Source of the DNA: Chloroflexota bacterium | GTDB lineage: Bacteria; Chloroflexota; Ktedonobacteria; Ktedonobacterales; Ktedonobacteraceae | Length of the DNA stretch: 6,321 nucleotides | Assembly (NCBI GenBank): GCA_021828635.1 | Contig: JAJZEJ010000274.1 | Coordinates: 1-6,321, forward strand | Direction: 5' to 3' | In this document: in pieces, positions 1-6,321 of the stretch | Layout: each line of letters starts with the position of its first letter | How positions within the stretch are numbered: position 1 is the stretch's first letter | Notes under the pieces: generated by a model | Told to the model about the DNA's origin: nothing | Database searches by the model: none | What the model saw: the letters and a program-made list of their open reading frames with translations, nothing else | Made by a program: the position numbers and the translations under genes

Positions 1-3000
1 GATCGCGGATGAGACCCTCTTGCCGCAGTTCCGGCGTGATCGTCGTCTCAAGCGCGACGATGTAGCCGTATTCCTCAGCTGTTACATAACCAGAACGCGC
101 CGTCGATGTGACCTCAACCTCCTCAGCCGTCAACTCTACGTGCCTGCCATCAACCGGGTCAACGATGAATGTCAGTTTGCCAGTCTCCTTGAGTTGGCGG
201 GCCGCAACCTGGATATCATGTGTATCGAGTGCCTTAAAAGCAGCCAGAATCTTCTGCACCAGTGGCCCATACTTAGGACCAAGCAGCTTGACCTGCGGCT
301 TTAAGCTATAGGCCAGCATATCGCTCTCGCTACTCATCAGTTGCAGATGTCTGATGTTCAACTCCTCAAGCACCTGATCGCTCAAACGCTGCAACGCCTC
401 CTCTTCATCCTTACTCGGCACACGCACATTCAGCATGTTAAGCGGCTGGCGCACCTTGATCTGCGCCTTCTCACGTGCGGCACGCCCCAAACCCACAATG
501 CGCATCACCAGATGAGTATCGCGGGTCAATTTCTCATCAACCAGGCTCTGATTGACTTGCGGCCAATCGCATAGATGAACGCTGAGCGGTGCCTTTGAAT
601 CTACACTACATACCAGATTGCGGTATAGTTCCTCGGTCATGAAGGGCATAAATGGTGCTAGTAATGTGACTAGCGTTGTCAGGCACTCGTAGAGCGTCAG
701 GTATGCGGCAATCTTGTCGTCTTCCATGCCAGAGGCCCAGATGCGCTCACGGCTACGACGCAAGTACCAGTTCGAGAGATCATCAAGGAACGCCTGCACG
801 CTCTCCCCTGGCTTCACCGTATCGTACTGTTCCAGACCCTCTGTCACGGTCTGGATGGTCTGTTGCAATTCAGAAAGAATCCAGCGATCAAGTTCGCTGC
901 GCTTCGATACAGGCAACTGGTACATCGTCGGGTCAAACTGGTCGATGTTGGCATAGGTCACAAAGAACCAGTAGATGTTCCAGATTTTGTCCAGCGACCT
1001 GCGCACCAGCATCCACTTCTCGCTCAGGCGCACCGGAACGCCACTCTGTTCAGCCTTCTCCATATCCTCCTCTGTAGGAATACGTGGGAAGCTTAGATTC
1101 TGCTCCGGCACATGATTGGCATAGAGCCAACGCATGGTATCCGCGCCCACACGCTCAGCTGCATCATCGAAGACGACCAGATTGCCCTTCGATTTGTGCA
1201 TCGGGCTACCATCCTCGCCCATCAACGTTGCGAAGCCGAAGAGCGTCTTGAACGGTGCCTTGTTCTCCATGACCGTACTCATCACCAACATAGAGTAGAA
1301 CCAGTTACGGAACTGGCCGGGGAAAGATTCGGTGACGAAATCAGCCGGGAACCACTGCTCCCAATATTGATGATCGGTATAATAGTGTAGCGTGGAATAC
1401 GGCACGATACCGGCATCCAACCAGGGATTGCCGACATCTTTGATGCGCGAAACCGTCTCGCCACACTTGCTACAGTGAATTTTGACGGCATCGATCCAGG
1501 GCCGGTGCGGTGTATGGCCCTCAAACTCTTCCCAGCCAGCGACAGCACGCTCTCTGAGTTCCTCTTTATTGCCGATGATCTCGAAATTACCACATTTCGG
1601 ACAATCGAAGATTGGCAGTGCCAGACCCCAGTAGCGTTTCTTCGAGATCATCCAGTCGTCCATGTTGCGCAACCAGTCCATCTCACGGTCAAAACCAAAG
1701 GCTGGAATCCATTTGATCTGGCGCACAACCTCCATGATCTCGTAGCGCAACGTCTCCATCGAAATGAACCACTCGTCCACCAGACGGAAGATCAACTCGG
1801 TTTTACAGCGCCAGCAGGTTGGATAGCGGTGCCGATAGTTCTGAGGACGATAGAGCAGACCTTTCCGCGTCAAGTTCTCAGCTACCTGCTGTCCTACCTC
1901 AGAGGCGCTTTGTCCGGTCAGCCAGTCGTAGCCTTCGAGATAGATGCCAAACTCATCGACGGGCGCGACCACAGCTAAATTGAACTCTTTGGAGAGGCCA
2001 AAGTCTTCGCGGCCACAGCCTGGAGCGATATGCACGATACCGGTACCTTCGCTGGCGCTGACCTCTTTCCAGGGAACAACCGTATGCTTCACACCCTGCT
2101 CAGCAGGCAGTTCATCAAATGGTCCACGATAGCTCCAGCCCACCATGTCACTACCCTTGAGCGTCTCAACCACATGGTAATCACCCTTGTCGCGGCCTTT
2201 CAGTTGTTTGAGAACGGGTAGTAATGCCTCGGCTAGATAGTAGAACTCACCATCCTGCTCAACTTTGATGTAGGGTAGATCGGGATGCACAGCAGCAGCA
2301 ACATTCGCGGCCAGCGTCCAGGGCGTAGTCGTCCAGGCCAGCAGATACTCGCCTGGGCGGTCGGTGAGCGGGAAGCGCACATACAGGCTCAGATGCGAGA
2401 CATCTTTATAGCCTTCCGCCTCCATCTCCATATTTGAGATGCCCGTCGCGCAACGCGGACACCACGGCATTACATCACGCCCCTTATAGATCAGTCCACG
2501 CTCTTTGCACTTCTTGAGAAACGACCAGATGGTATAGTTATTCTCGTCAGACATGGTATAGTAGTCGTTACTCCAGTTCATCCAGTAACCCAGACGGATT
2601 GATTGCTCGGTCTGACGGGCAGCGAAGGTATAAACGCGCTCTTTGCAGCGTTCTACAAATTCGGCGATGCCATAGGCTTCGATATCGCGCTTGGTTTTCA
2701 GGCCCAAGTCTTGCTCAACATTGACCTCAACCCACAGTCCCTGACAGTCAAAGCCATTCTGGTAACGTTGCCGATAGCCCTGCATGGTGCGATAACGTTG
2801 ATAGAGGTCTTTGTACATACGCCCCCAGGCATGATGTACACCCATTGGATTGTTGGCGGTAATTGGACCATCTAGAAACGCATATTGTTTATCGCTCTTG
2901 TCATTGCGCTTGAGATAACGCTGGCGGACATTGTTCTGGTCCCACCACTGCTGGACAGAGCGTTCCAGTCCCGGATAATCGACGCGATCAGCCGCCATTA

Positions 3001-3031
3001 CCGGGCGAAAAACACTAGAAGTCACTGACAT
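1..3031 (-). CDS. ileS: Isoleucyl-tRNA synthetase, long eukaryote/archaeal-like type (C-terminus cut by window)
   Basis: This cytoplasmic class I synthetase charges tRNA-Ile with isoleucine using ATP. The frame stays open with no stop for 1010 codons and leaves at base 1; the end looks near, since such enzymes are usually about 1040-1080 residues. In order: the HIGH-type site PITANNPMGVHHAWGR (residues 56-71); C191-P-R-C194 near the start of the CP1 editing domain; WTTTPWTL (233-240) and GTGIVHIAPG (329-338) with the likely editing aspartate D359 in PVDEFG; C406-W-R-C409; SKKRYWG (463-469); C477-P-K-C480 and C520-S-K-C523, probably zinc ligands; the KMSKS-type loop PMHKSKGN (610-617); then the anticodon-binding region and a C-terminal part containing LKPQVKLLGPKYG. 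The start ATG follows GGAGGG by 4 bases and lies 29 bases after alaX, so the two are probably cotranscribed under the T-box. The PITANNPMGVHH form and multiple CxxC pairs mark the type often insensitive to mupirocin (family knowledge). Identity is secure. Confidence 0.98.
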   Translation of the reverse strand, partial: MSVTSSVFRPVMAADRVDYPGLERSVQQWWDQNNVRQRYLKRNDKSDKQYAFLDGPITANNPMGVHHAWGRMYKDLYQRYRTMQGYRQRYQNGFDCQGLWVEVNVEQDLGLKTKRDIEAYGIAEFVERCKERVYTFAARQTEQSIRLGYWMNWSNDYYTMSDENNYTIWSFLKKCKERGLIYKGRDVMPWCPRCATGISNMEMEAEGYKDVSHLSLYVRFPLTDRPGEYLLAWTTTPWTLAANVAAAVHPDLPYIKVEQDGEFYYLAEALLPVLKQLKGRDKGDYHVVETLKGSDMVGWSYRGPFDELPAEQGVKHTVVPWKEVSASEGTGIVHIAPGCGREDFGLSKEFNLAVVAPVDEFGIYLEGYDWLTGQSASEVGQQVAENLTRKGLLYRPQNYRHRYPTCWRCKTELIFRLVDEWFISMETLRYEIMEVVRQIKWIPAFGFDREMDWLRNMDDWMISKKRYWGLALPIFDCPKCGNFEIIGNKEELRERAVAGWEEFEGHTPHRPWIDAVKIHCSKCGETVSRIKDVGNPWLDAGIVPYSTLHYYTDHQYWEQWFPADFVTESFPGQFRNWFYSMLVMSTVMENKAPFKTLFGFATLMGEDGSPMHKSKGNLVVFDDAAERVGADTMRWLYANHVPEQNLSFPRIPTEEDMEKAEQSGVPVRLSEKWMLVRRSLDKIWNIYWFFVTYANIDQFDPTMYQLPVSKRSELDRWILSELQQTIQTVTEGLEQYDTVKPGESVQAFLDDLSNWYLRRSRERIWASGMEDDKIAAYLTLYECLTTLVTLLAPFMPFMTEELYRNLVCSVDSKAPLSVHLCDWPQVNQSLVDEKLTRDTHLVMRIVGLGRAAREKAQIKVRQPLNMLNVRVPSKDEEEALQRLSDQVLEELNIRHLQLMSSESDMLAYSLKPQVKLLGPKYGPLVQKILAAFKALDTHDIQVAARQLKETGKLTFIVDPVDGRHVELTAEEVEVTSTARSGYVTAEEYGYIVALETTITPELRQEGLIRD

Positions 3032-3060
3032 TGCACCCTCCGTCTTGTACCAATATCCCC

Positions 3061-3786
3061 TTAATTTGTGTTCAGTAACACAATCTCCAAACGCTTGTTG
3101 ATTCTACCCTTATTCTCTGTTCTGGTAATCTTAATGCCGCCAACCTCTTTGGTATGATTGACATGCGTGCCACCATCCGCTTGCAGGTCGAGGCCAACAA
3201 TCTCGACGATACGTACCTCTTCAATACCTGCCGGTAGTAGATTGATTTTTGTGCGCACCAGATCCGGTATGGCAAACGCCTTTTCACGCGGCAACGTGTA
3301 GACCCGAATTGGATAATCCGCCTCAACCGCCGCATTGATCTTCTGCTCAATGTACGCGATGCGCCCTTTATCCAGGTTCTCCATCGAGAAATCCATCCGC
3401 GCACGGTCTGTATACATCTGGCCACCCGTTACCTGCACGCCAAACTCTTTCCAGATAATGCCGCAGAGAATGTGCAACGCGGTGTGTGTGCGCATCATGC
3501 GGTAGCGAAACTCCCAATCAATGGTTCCTACCACCTGCGTACCGACCGGCGGCGGTGGATAATCCAGCGTGTGCCAGACCACATCATCGCGTTTGTTCAT
3601 GGCAATCACGCCAGCCTGTACACGCTGCTCTTCCCAGGAGATAGTGCCACGATCAGCCATCTGACCGCCACCACCTGGATAAAAAACAGTCGCATCGAGG
3701 GCTATTTCATCGCCCTCGACAGCCACCACTGTCGCGGTGCATTCGTAAATATAGCTATTTTCGTGATAGAGTAGCTTCGTCTTCAT
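3061..3786 (-). CDS. alaX: Stand-alone alanyl-tRNA editing protein (AlaX family, medium length)
   Basis: AlaX proteins are free-standing relatives of the AlaRS editing domain. They hydrolyse Ser- or Gly-tRNA-Ala in trans, in the cytoplasm. The 241-residue product fits the medium class, which keeps the N-terminal glycine-rich motif; here that is TVFYPGGGGQ (33-42). The zinc/catalytic HxxxH is H101-TAL-H105 within RTHTALHIL. The second metal motif reads ADGGTHVNHT (203-212), with H208 present but Asp204 where AlaRS has Cys. There is no aminoacylation domain, so the protein cannot charge tRNA. The start at 3786 is supported by AGGAG 9 bases upstream; another ATG at 3793 is out of frame. It is the first gene after the T-box leader and is followed by ileS after 29 bases, so its expression should follow tRNA-Ile charging. 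Identity at family level is firm. The exact substrate (Ser, Gly or other) is not readable from the sequence. Confidence 0.95.
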   Translation of the reverse strand: MKTKLLYHENSYIYECTATVVAVEGDEIALDATVFYPGGGGQMADRGTISWEEQRVQAGVIAMNKRDDVVWHTLDYPPPPVGTQVVGTIDWEFRYRMMRTHTALHILCGIIWKEFGVQVTGGQMYTDRARMDFSMENLDKGRIAYIEQKINAAVEADYPIRVYTLPREKAFAIPDLVRTKINLLPAGIEEVRIVEIVGLDLQADGGTHVNHTKEVGGIKITRTENKGRINKRLEIVLLNTN

Positions 3787-3812
3787 CGCCCATAGCTCCT
3801 CTGAACTTCTTT

Positions 3813-3831
3813 CATATTAACAACCAATATG
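3813..3831 (-). repeat. Small hairpin between attenuator and alaX start
   Basis: CATATT (3831-3826) and AATATG (3818-3813) form a perfect 6-base inverted repeat with a 7-base loop. It lies after the terminator and before the alaX ribosome binding site (3800-3796), so it is part of the read-through mRNA. It is AT-rich and weak, lacks a T-run, and may have no function. Confidence 0.35.
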
Positions 3832-3843
3832 TTACGCGCCCAC

Positions 3844-3880
3844 AAAAAAACCCCTCGCCCTGCCAGCCAGGGACGAGAGG
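3844..3880 (-). terminator. Intrinsic attenuator terminator of the T-box leader
   Basis: CCTCTCG pairs with CGAGGGG and CCCTG pairs with CAGGG around a GCTGG loop, with one bulged T. Seven T residues follow (3850-3844). This GC-rich hairpin plus T-run should stop transcription before alaX when tRNA-Ile is fully charged. Confidence 0.95.
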
Positions 3881-3900
3881 AACTCCCGTGGTACCACCCT
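3869..3900 (-). promoter_or_regulatory. T-box sequence and antiterminator helix
   Basis: AGGG (3900-3897) can pair with CCCT (3872-3869), and ACG (3889-3887) with CGT (3875-3873). This leaves the TGGT bulge (3896-3893) free to bind the ACCA end of uncharged tRNA. The last T implies a discriminator A, as expected for tRNA-Ile. The CGTCCCT strand is also part of the terminator 5' arm, so the two folds are mutually exclusive. Confidence 0.93.
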
Positions 3901-4076
3901 TCTTGTCGATCTCATGACGAGATACCACACTCAGCCGCTCCCAGCTTTTTCCAAAAACGCTGCATCATACTCACAGGCTCAAACAGGAAAAAACCATTGA
4001 AAGCGTCCCTTCAATAACGGGAAGGTTCCGGTCAGGTCTACAGATGCTGTGATCTTTCGATTGACTGCTCAGGAGT

Positions 4077-4079
4077 GAT
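4077..4079 (-). promoter_or_regulatory. T-box specifier codon ATC (Ile)
   Basis: The right side of the Stem I internal loop reads GAAAATCA between the ATAC and CTCC helix strands. Taking the triplet followed by the conserved purine gives ATC, then A4076. ATC pairs with the GAU anticodon of tRNA-Ile and agrees with ileS in the operon. Shifting by one gives AAT (Asn) followed by C, which breaks the usual purine rule, so it is less likely. Confidence 0.9.
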
Positions 4080-4199
4080 TTTCGGTATGCAGCCTGTGTT
4101 CGGTTTCACCAACCCCGAACTCTCTGCTTCAGGCAACGCTATACGTACTCTCTCCGTCGTTGCACATCTCGTATGATGTATTTTTCTTTCGTTGATACC

Positions 4200-4228
4200 A
4201 TCATAACATACCAGACGTTTTAACACAA
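4200..4228 (-). promoter_or_regulatory. Promoter of the T-box/alaX/ileS transcript
   Basis: TTGTGT (4228-4223) and TATGAT (4205-4200) are separated by exactly 17 bases, a good fit to a housekeeping sigma-70/sigma-A promoter. The expected start of transcription is near 4193, about 30 bases before Stem I of the T-box. Position and spacing support the call; no start site has been measured. Confidence 0.72.
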
Positions 4229-4322
4229 TAGCTGAACTACCATTGTACAGCTTTCATAGGACAAATGCACTAGAGATAGCACCAGCATTTAGCCCATTGT
4301 GATTTTTGCATCTTGTGCATTC

Positions 4323-4351
4323 TTGACGCCATTTGCAAAGAAGGTCATACT
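4323..4351 (+). promoter_or_regulatory. Likely promoter for sucA
   Basis: TTGACG (4323-4328) is followed after exactly 17 bases by CATACT (4346-4351). The -35 matches consensus in 5 of 6 positions and the -10 in 4 of 6. It points toward sucA and would give a leader of roughly 250 bases starting near 4358. The long leader leaves room for the downstream regulatory structures. Confidence 0.6.
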
Positions 4352-4379
4352 TAACAAGGAACATTTTACAGACTCGACA

Positions 4380-4400
4380 GTGTTCACTAATAAAGAACAC
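4380..4400. repeat. GTGTTC/GAACAC dyad downstream of the sucA promoter
   Basis: GTGTTC (4380-4385) and GAACAC (4395-4400) form a perfect inverted repeat around a 9-base spacer, about 25 bases after the predicted start from the 4323-4351 promoter. Geometry and place suit an operator for a dimeric repressor. No regulator is encoded in the window and I cannot name one. Confidence 0.35.
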
Positions 4401-4500
4401 GTTTGTGAGCCTGATTCATTCCTCACACGAGTGAATGTAAAACGTGATGAAGCACTACGTGAGAAAATTTATAAGTATGTTACGCTTAGAAATATGTCTG

Positions 4501-4528
4501 TTAAAAGATAGAGAAAGCGTACTATATT
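4501..4528 (+). promoter_or_regulatory. Possible second, proximal promoter for sucA
   Basis: TATATT (4523-4528) matches the -10 consensus in 5 of 6 positions. TTAAAA (4501-4506), 16 bases upstream, is a weak -35. Transcription would begin near 4535, only a few bases before the inverted repeat at 4541. The region is AT-rich, so a chance match is possible. Confidence 0.35.
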
Positions 4529-4540
4529 AGAGAGACTCAC

Positions 4541-4587
4541 GATCTACGTAAGTATCATGAACGCTAAAAAGAGACTTACCGTAGATC
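4541..4587 (+). repeat. Long near-perfect inverted repeat in the sucA 5' leader
   Basis: GATCTACGTAAGT (4541-4553) is matched by ACTTACCGTAGATC (4574-4587). The arms are fully complementary except for one extra base in the right arm, and they enclose a 20-base loop. The following bases are AAAATAGC with no T-run, so it is not an intrinsic terminator. It ends 13 bases before the sucA Shine-Dalgarno sequence. It could be an mRNA hairpin affecting translation or stability, or a DNA operator. Confidence 0.7.
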
Positions 4588-4619
4588 AAAATAGCATGCG
4601 AAGGATGCATTATGTATAA
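4557..4619 (+). other. Possible 20-codon upstream ORF overlapping the sucA start
   Basis: An ATG in the loop of the inverted repeat opens a 20-codon frame rich in basic residues (MNAKKRLTVDQ... ending MHYV). It stops at TAA 4617-4619, overlapping the first bases of sucA in another frame. It covers the sucA ribosome binding site, so translating it could influence sucA initiation. No convincing Shine-Dalgarno precedes it, and chance is the simplest explanation. Confidence 0.2.
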
Positions 4620-6321
4620 CCTGGAAGATTTTTACGGACCCAATGCCGGGTACGTACTGGACCTGTACGAACAGTACCTACAGAACTCAGCCTCCGTCGA
4701 TGAGGCAACACGAGCTACATTCGCGGCCTGGACTCCCGAACAGCAACCACAACCAGCCACTGCGCATACAGAAGCGGAAACCTCTACATCAGCATCAACA
4801 GTGACAACAATGGCAATGGCCCAGGTTGAGTCTGCGTCACTTGTTGCCCATACTGTGGCGGCCTCTGCACTGACCCATGCTCTACGTGAACGCGGTCACC
4901 TGGGTGCTACTCTTGACCCGCTTGAGAGCGAGCCACTTGGCGATCCGGCCCTTTTACCAGCAACCTATGGTTTGACGGAAGCAGACCTGGCACAATTGCC
5001 ACCCACTGTGGTCGGTGGTCACTCCGCCGAAGGCGCACGCAATGCGTTAGAGGCACTCAATGCCTTACGCGCTATGTATTCCGGCACGATCAGCTATGAA
5101 TTCGATCAGGTTAAGTCACCTGATGAACGTCTCTGGCTACGCCACGCTGTTGGACTACGCCTGTATCATACAGAACCAACGCTGGCTGAAGCCCGCAAAC
5201 TGTTAAAGCGCCTGACACAAGTTGAGGCATTTGAACGCTATCTTCACCAGACTTTCCCTGGTCAGAAACGTTTCTCGATAGAGGGTACCGACATGCTGGT
5301 TCCCATGCTCGATGAAATCATCAGTGGCGCGGTTGAATCTGAAACCCATGAGATCATCATCGGTATGGCTCACCGTGGACGCCTCAATGTGCTAACACAC
5401 ATCCTGGGCAAGCCCTATGCAAAAATTCTCAGCGAGTTTACCCATGCCAAACATGAAGAAGGCTCACCCCTCACCGAGAACTTCGGCCTGGGCTGGTCGG
5501 GCGACGTAAAATATCATCTCGGTGCCGAGCATGTGCTGGGCCATGACAGGGCTGTTGACCTGAAAGTTGTGTTGGCTCCCAATCCCAGTCACCTGGAATT
5601 TGTCAATCCGGTTATCGAGGGCATGACACGCGCCGATCAAGAAATTACCTCAGTGGTTGGCGCACCTTTACAGGATGTCGATCACACCCTGCCCATTCTC
5701 ATTCATGGTGATGCAGCCTTCCCTGGTGAGGGCATCGTCGCCGAAACTATGAACCTGTGGCAATTGCGCGGATATTGGGTTGGTGGCACCATTCATATTA
5801 TCGCTAACAACCAACTCGGCTTTACCACATTGCCAGAAGATGACCGCTCGACACATTTCGCCAGCGACCTGGCGAAAGGCTTCGAGATTCCCATTATTCA
5901 TGTCAACGCGGATGACCCTTATGCTTGCCTCACTGCTGTGCGCATGGCCCATGCCTATCGAGACCACTTCCATAAAGATATTCTGATTGATCTGGTTGGC
6001 TACCGCCGTTGGGGCCACAACGAAGGTGACGAACCAGCATTCACGCAACCCCAAATGTATGAAATTATCCGCAATCATCCTACCGTGCGCGAACTCTACG
6101 CCCATCATTTAGTCGAGCAAGGCATCATCACCCAAGAAGAGGCAGAGACAACGATGAAAGAGGTGCTAGCGGTTCTAGAGCAGGCCAAACGTGAGGCCGA
6201 TAACGACCCGCACACGCCGGAAATTGCTATCTCTGGCACATTGAATGGACATTACTACGGTGATGAACGACCAGCGCCCACCTCAATTGAGCAACTGAGC
6301 TTCTTAAACGAGGAACTGCTC
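4612..6321 (+). CDS. sucA: 2-oxoglutarate dehydrogenase E1 component (C-terminal part beyond window)
   Basis: E1o decarboxylates 2-oxoglutarate with thiamine diphosphate and passes the succinyl group to the lipoyl domain of E2, the committed step of this TCA-cycle complex in the cytoplasm. The window holds 570 codons of a protein usually about 930-960 residues. The N-terminal arm (YGPNAGYVLDLYEQYLQ, 8-24, through FAAW at 37-40) is the E2-binding segment typical of E1o. A Gln/Pro/Ala/Thr-rich linker follows (about 43-75). Catalytic-core signatures are GMAHRGRLN (251-259, H254), NPSHLEFVNP (324-333), HGDAAFPGEG (365-374, D367 for magnesium/ThDP), NNQLGFTT (399-406, N400) and RRWGHNEGDEPAFTQP (465-480). 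The start is set by GAAGGA (4600-4605) 6 bases before the ATG. No E2-like domain is fused at the N-terminus, unlike mycobacterial Kgd. An E2 gene (sucB/odhB) would be expected downstream but is not visible here. Confidence 0.97.
   Translation, partial: MYNLEDFYGPNAGYVLDLYEQYLQNSASVDEATRATFAAWTPEQQPQPATAHTEAETSTSASTVTTMAMAQVESASLVAHTVAASALTHALRERGHLGATLDPLESEPLGDPALLPATYGLTEADLAQLPPTVVGGHSAEGARNALEALNALRAMYSGTISYEFDQVKSPDERLWLRHAVGLRLYHTEPTLAEARKLLKRLTQVEAFERYLHQTFPGQKRFSIEGTDMLVPMLDEIISGAVESETHEIIIGMAHRGRLNVLTHILGKPYAKILSEFTHAKHEEGSPLTENFGLGWSGDVKYHLGAEHVLGHDRAVDLKVVLAPNPSHLEFVNPVIEGMTRADQEITSVVGAPLQDVDHTLPILIHGDAAFPGEGIVAETMNLWQLRGYWVGGTIHIIANNQLGFTTLPEDDRSTHFASDLAKGFEIPIIHVNADDPYACLTAVRMAHAYRDHFHKDILIDLVGYRRWGHNEGDEPAFTQPQMYEIIRNHPTVRELYAHHLVEQGIITQEEAETTMKEVLAVLEQAKREADNDPHTPEIAISGTLNGHYYGDERPAPTSIEQLSFLNEELL

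Larger units (their letters stand above)
3844..4165 (-). ncRNA. T-box riboswitch leader, isoleucine specifier, upstream of alaX-ileS
   Basis: This is a tRNA-sensing 5' leader acting by transcription attenuation. Stem I is built from GGAG (4155-4152) pairing with CTCC (4075-4072), then the loop-E pair AGTA (4149-4146) / GAA, then GTAT / ATAC. The distal end has the AGAGAG bulge (4125-4120) and a GTTCGG / CCGAAC hairpin whose loop contains GGTG, the elements that contact the tRNA elbow. The specifier loop reads GAA-A-ATC-A. A short hairpin ATCTC-GTCAT-GAGAT (3923-3909) precedes the T-box and probably is stem III. The T-box sequence AGGGTGGTACCACGG starts at 3900, followed by an intrinsic terminator. 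The order and motifs match the T-box family throughout. Stem II and pseudoknot pairings between about 4070 and 3930 were not resolved by eye. Confidence 0.97.
4229..4611. other. Divergent intergenic region between the alaX-ileS operon and sucA
   Basis: About 380 bases, more AT-rich than the flanking genes, with no gene that can be supported. It holds a good plus-strand promoter, a weaker second one, a GTGTTC/GAACAC dyad, a long inverted repeat in the sucA leader and a possible short upstream ORF, listed separately. A 70-codon frame opening with GTG at 4299 and ending at 4511 has no ribosome binding site, no family resemblance I recognise, and contains the plus-strand promoter. I do not count it as a gene, although its second half (about VKRDEALREKIYKY) is not implausible as protein. 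Confidence 0.7.

Noticed and set aside
1475..1978. 167-codon plus-strand open frame
   Set aside because: It lies antisense to the central part of ileS, where the minus-strand frame carries KRYWG, CPKC and CWRC motifs. Its product has no recognisable features.
3472..3774. 100-codon plus-strand frame
   Set aside because: It is antisense to the N-terminal half of alaX, which has clear family motifs in the minus frame.
3829..4017. 62-codon plus-strand frame
   Set aside because: It is antisense to the T-box antiterminator and attenuator; low-complexity product and no ribosome binding site.
4038..4226. 62-codon minus-strand frame
   Set aside because: It falls within the promoter and Stem I of the T-box leader, whose RNA structure explains the sequence.
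4299..4511. 70-codon plus-strand frame opening with GTG
   Set aside because: There is no Shine-Dalgarno, the start is uncertain, it contains a good promoter match, and I recognise no family. A remnant of a gene is possible but cannot be supported.
4541..4587. Inverted repeat considered as a terminator or as a transposon end
   Set aside because: There is no T-run on either side, no transposase and no flanking direct repeat, so it is kept only as a leader structure or operator.
5668..6108. 146-codon minus-strand open frame
   Set aside because: It is antisense to the conserved E1 catalytic core of sucA (GDAAF, NNQLGFTT and WGHNEGDEP regions). Strong codon constraint on the sense strand explains it.
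4612..6321. sucA considered as a fused Kgd-type enzyme with an N-terminal E2-like domain
   Set aside because: After the short E2-binding arm and linker the sequence passes directly into the E1 domain. There is no room for an acyltransferase domain before H254.

Overview
The window looks like ordinary bacterial chromosome carrying three protein genes and one riboswitch. An alaX-ileS operon runs on the minus strand, and sucA (2-oxoglutarate dehydrogenase E1) runs divergently on the plus strand. Base composition is moderate, about 50% GC in the genes and lower between them. Three things together suggest a Gram-positive-like or Chloroflexota (Ktedonobacteria-like) bacterium: a long eukaryote/archaeal-type isoleucyl-tRNA synthetase, a tRNA-sensing T-box leader with an intrinsic terminator, and an E1o with a short N-terminal arm. 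The taxonomic guess is inference and is not proven by the sequence.

Layout. Positions 1-3031 (minus) hold most of ileS, cut at its C-terminus by the window edge. Positions 3061-3786 (minus) hold alaX, a stand-alone alanyl-tRNA editing protein, complete and 29 bases upstream of ileS. Positions 3844-4165 (minus) hold a complete T-box leader with a recognisable Stem I, an ATC (Ile) specifier, a T-box/antiterminator and a terminator. A consensus-like promoter lies at 4200-4228 (minus). Positions 4229-4611 are mostly non-coding and AT-rich. They contain a likely plus-strand promoter (4323-4351), a possible second promoter (4501-4528), two inverted repeats and a possible short upstream ORF. From 4612 to the window end runs sucA (plus), open at its 3' end.

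How the parts work together. Uncharged tRNA-Ile should pair with the ATC specifier and the TGGT bulge of the leader, stabilise the antiterminator and allow transcription of alaX and ileS. AlaX hydrolyses mischarged tRNA-Ala, so control of this gene by tRNA-Ile is the least expected point here. sucA belongs to the TCA cycle and shares only the intergenic region with the operon.

No clear undescribed system is visible. The points most worth following are the coupling of alaX to an isoleucine T-box and the long near-perfect inverted repeat in the sucA 5' leader.
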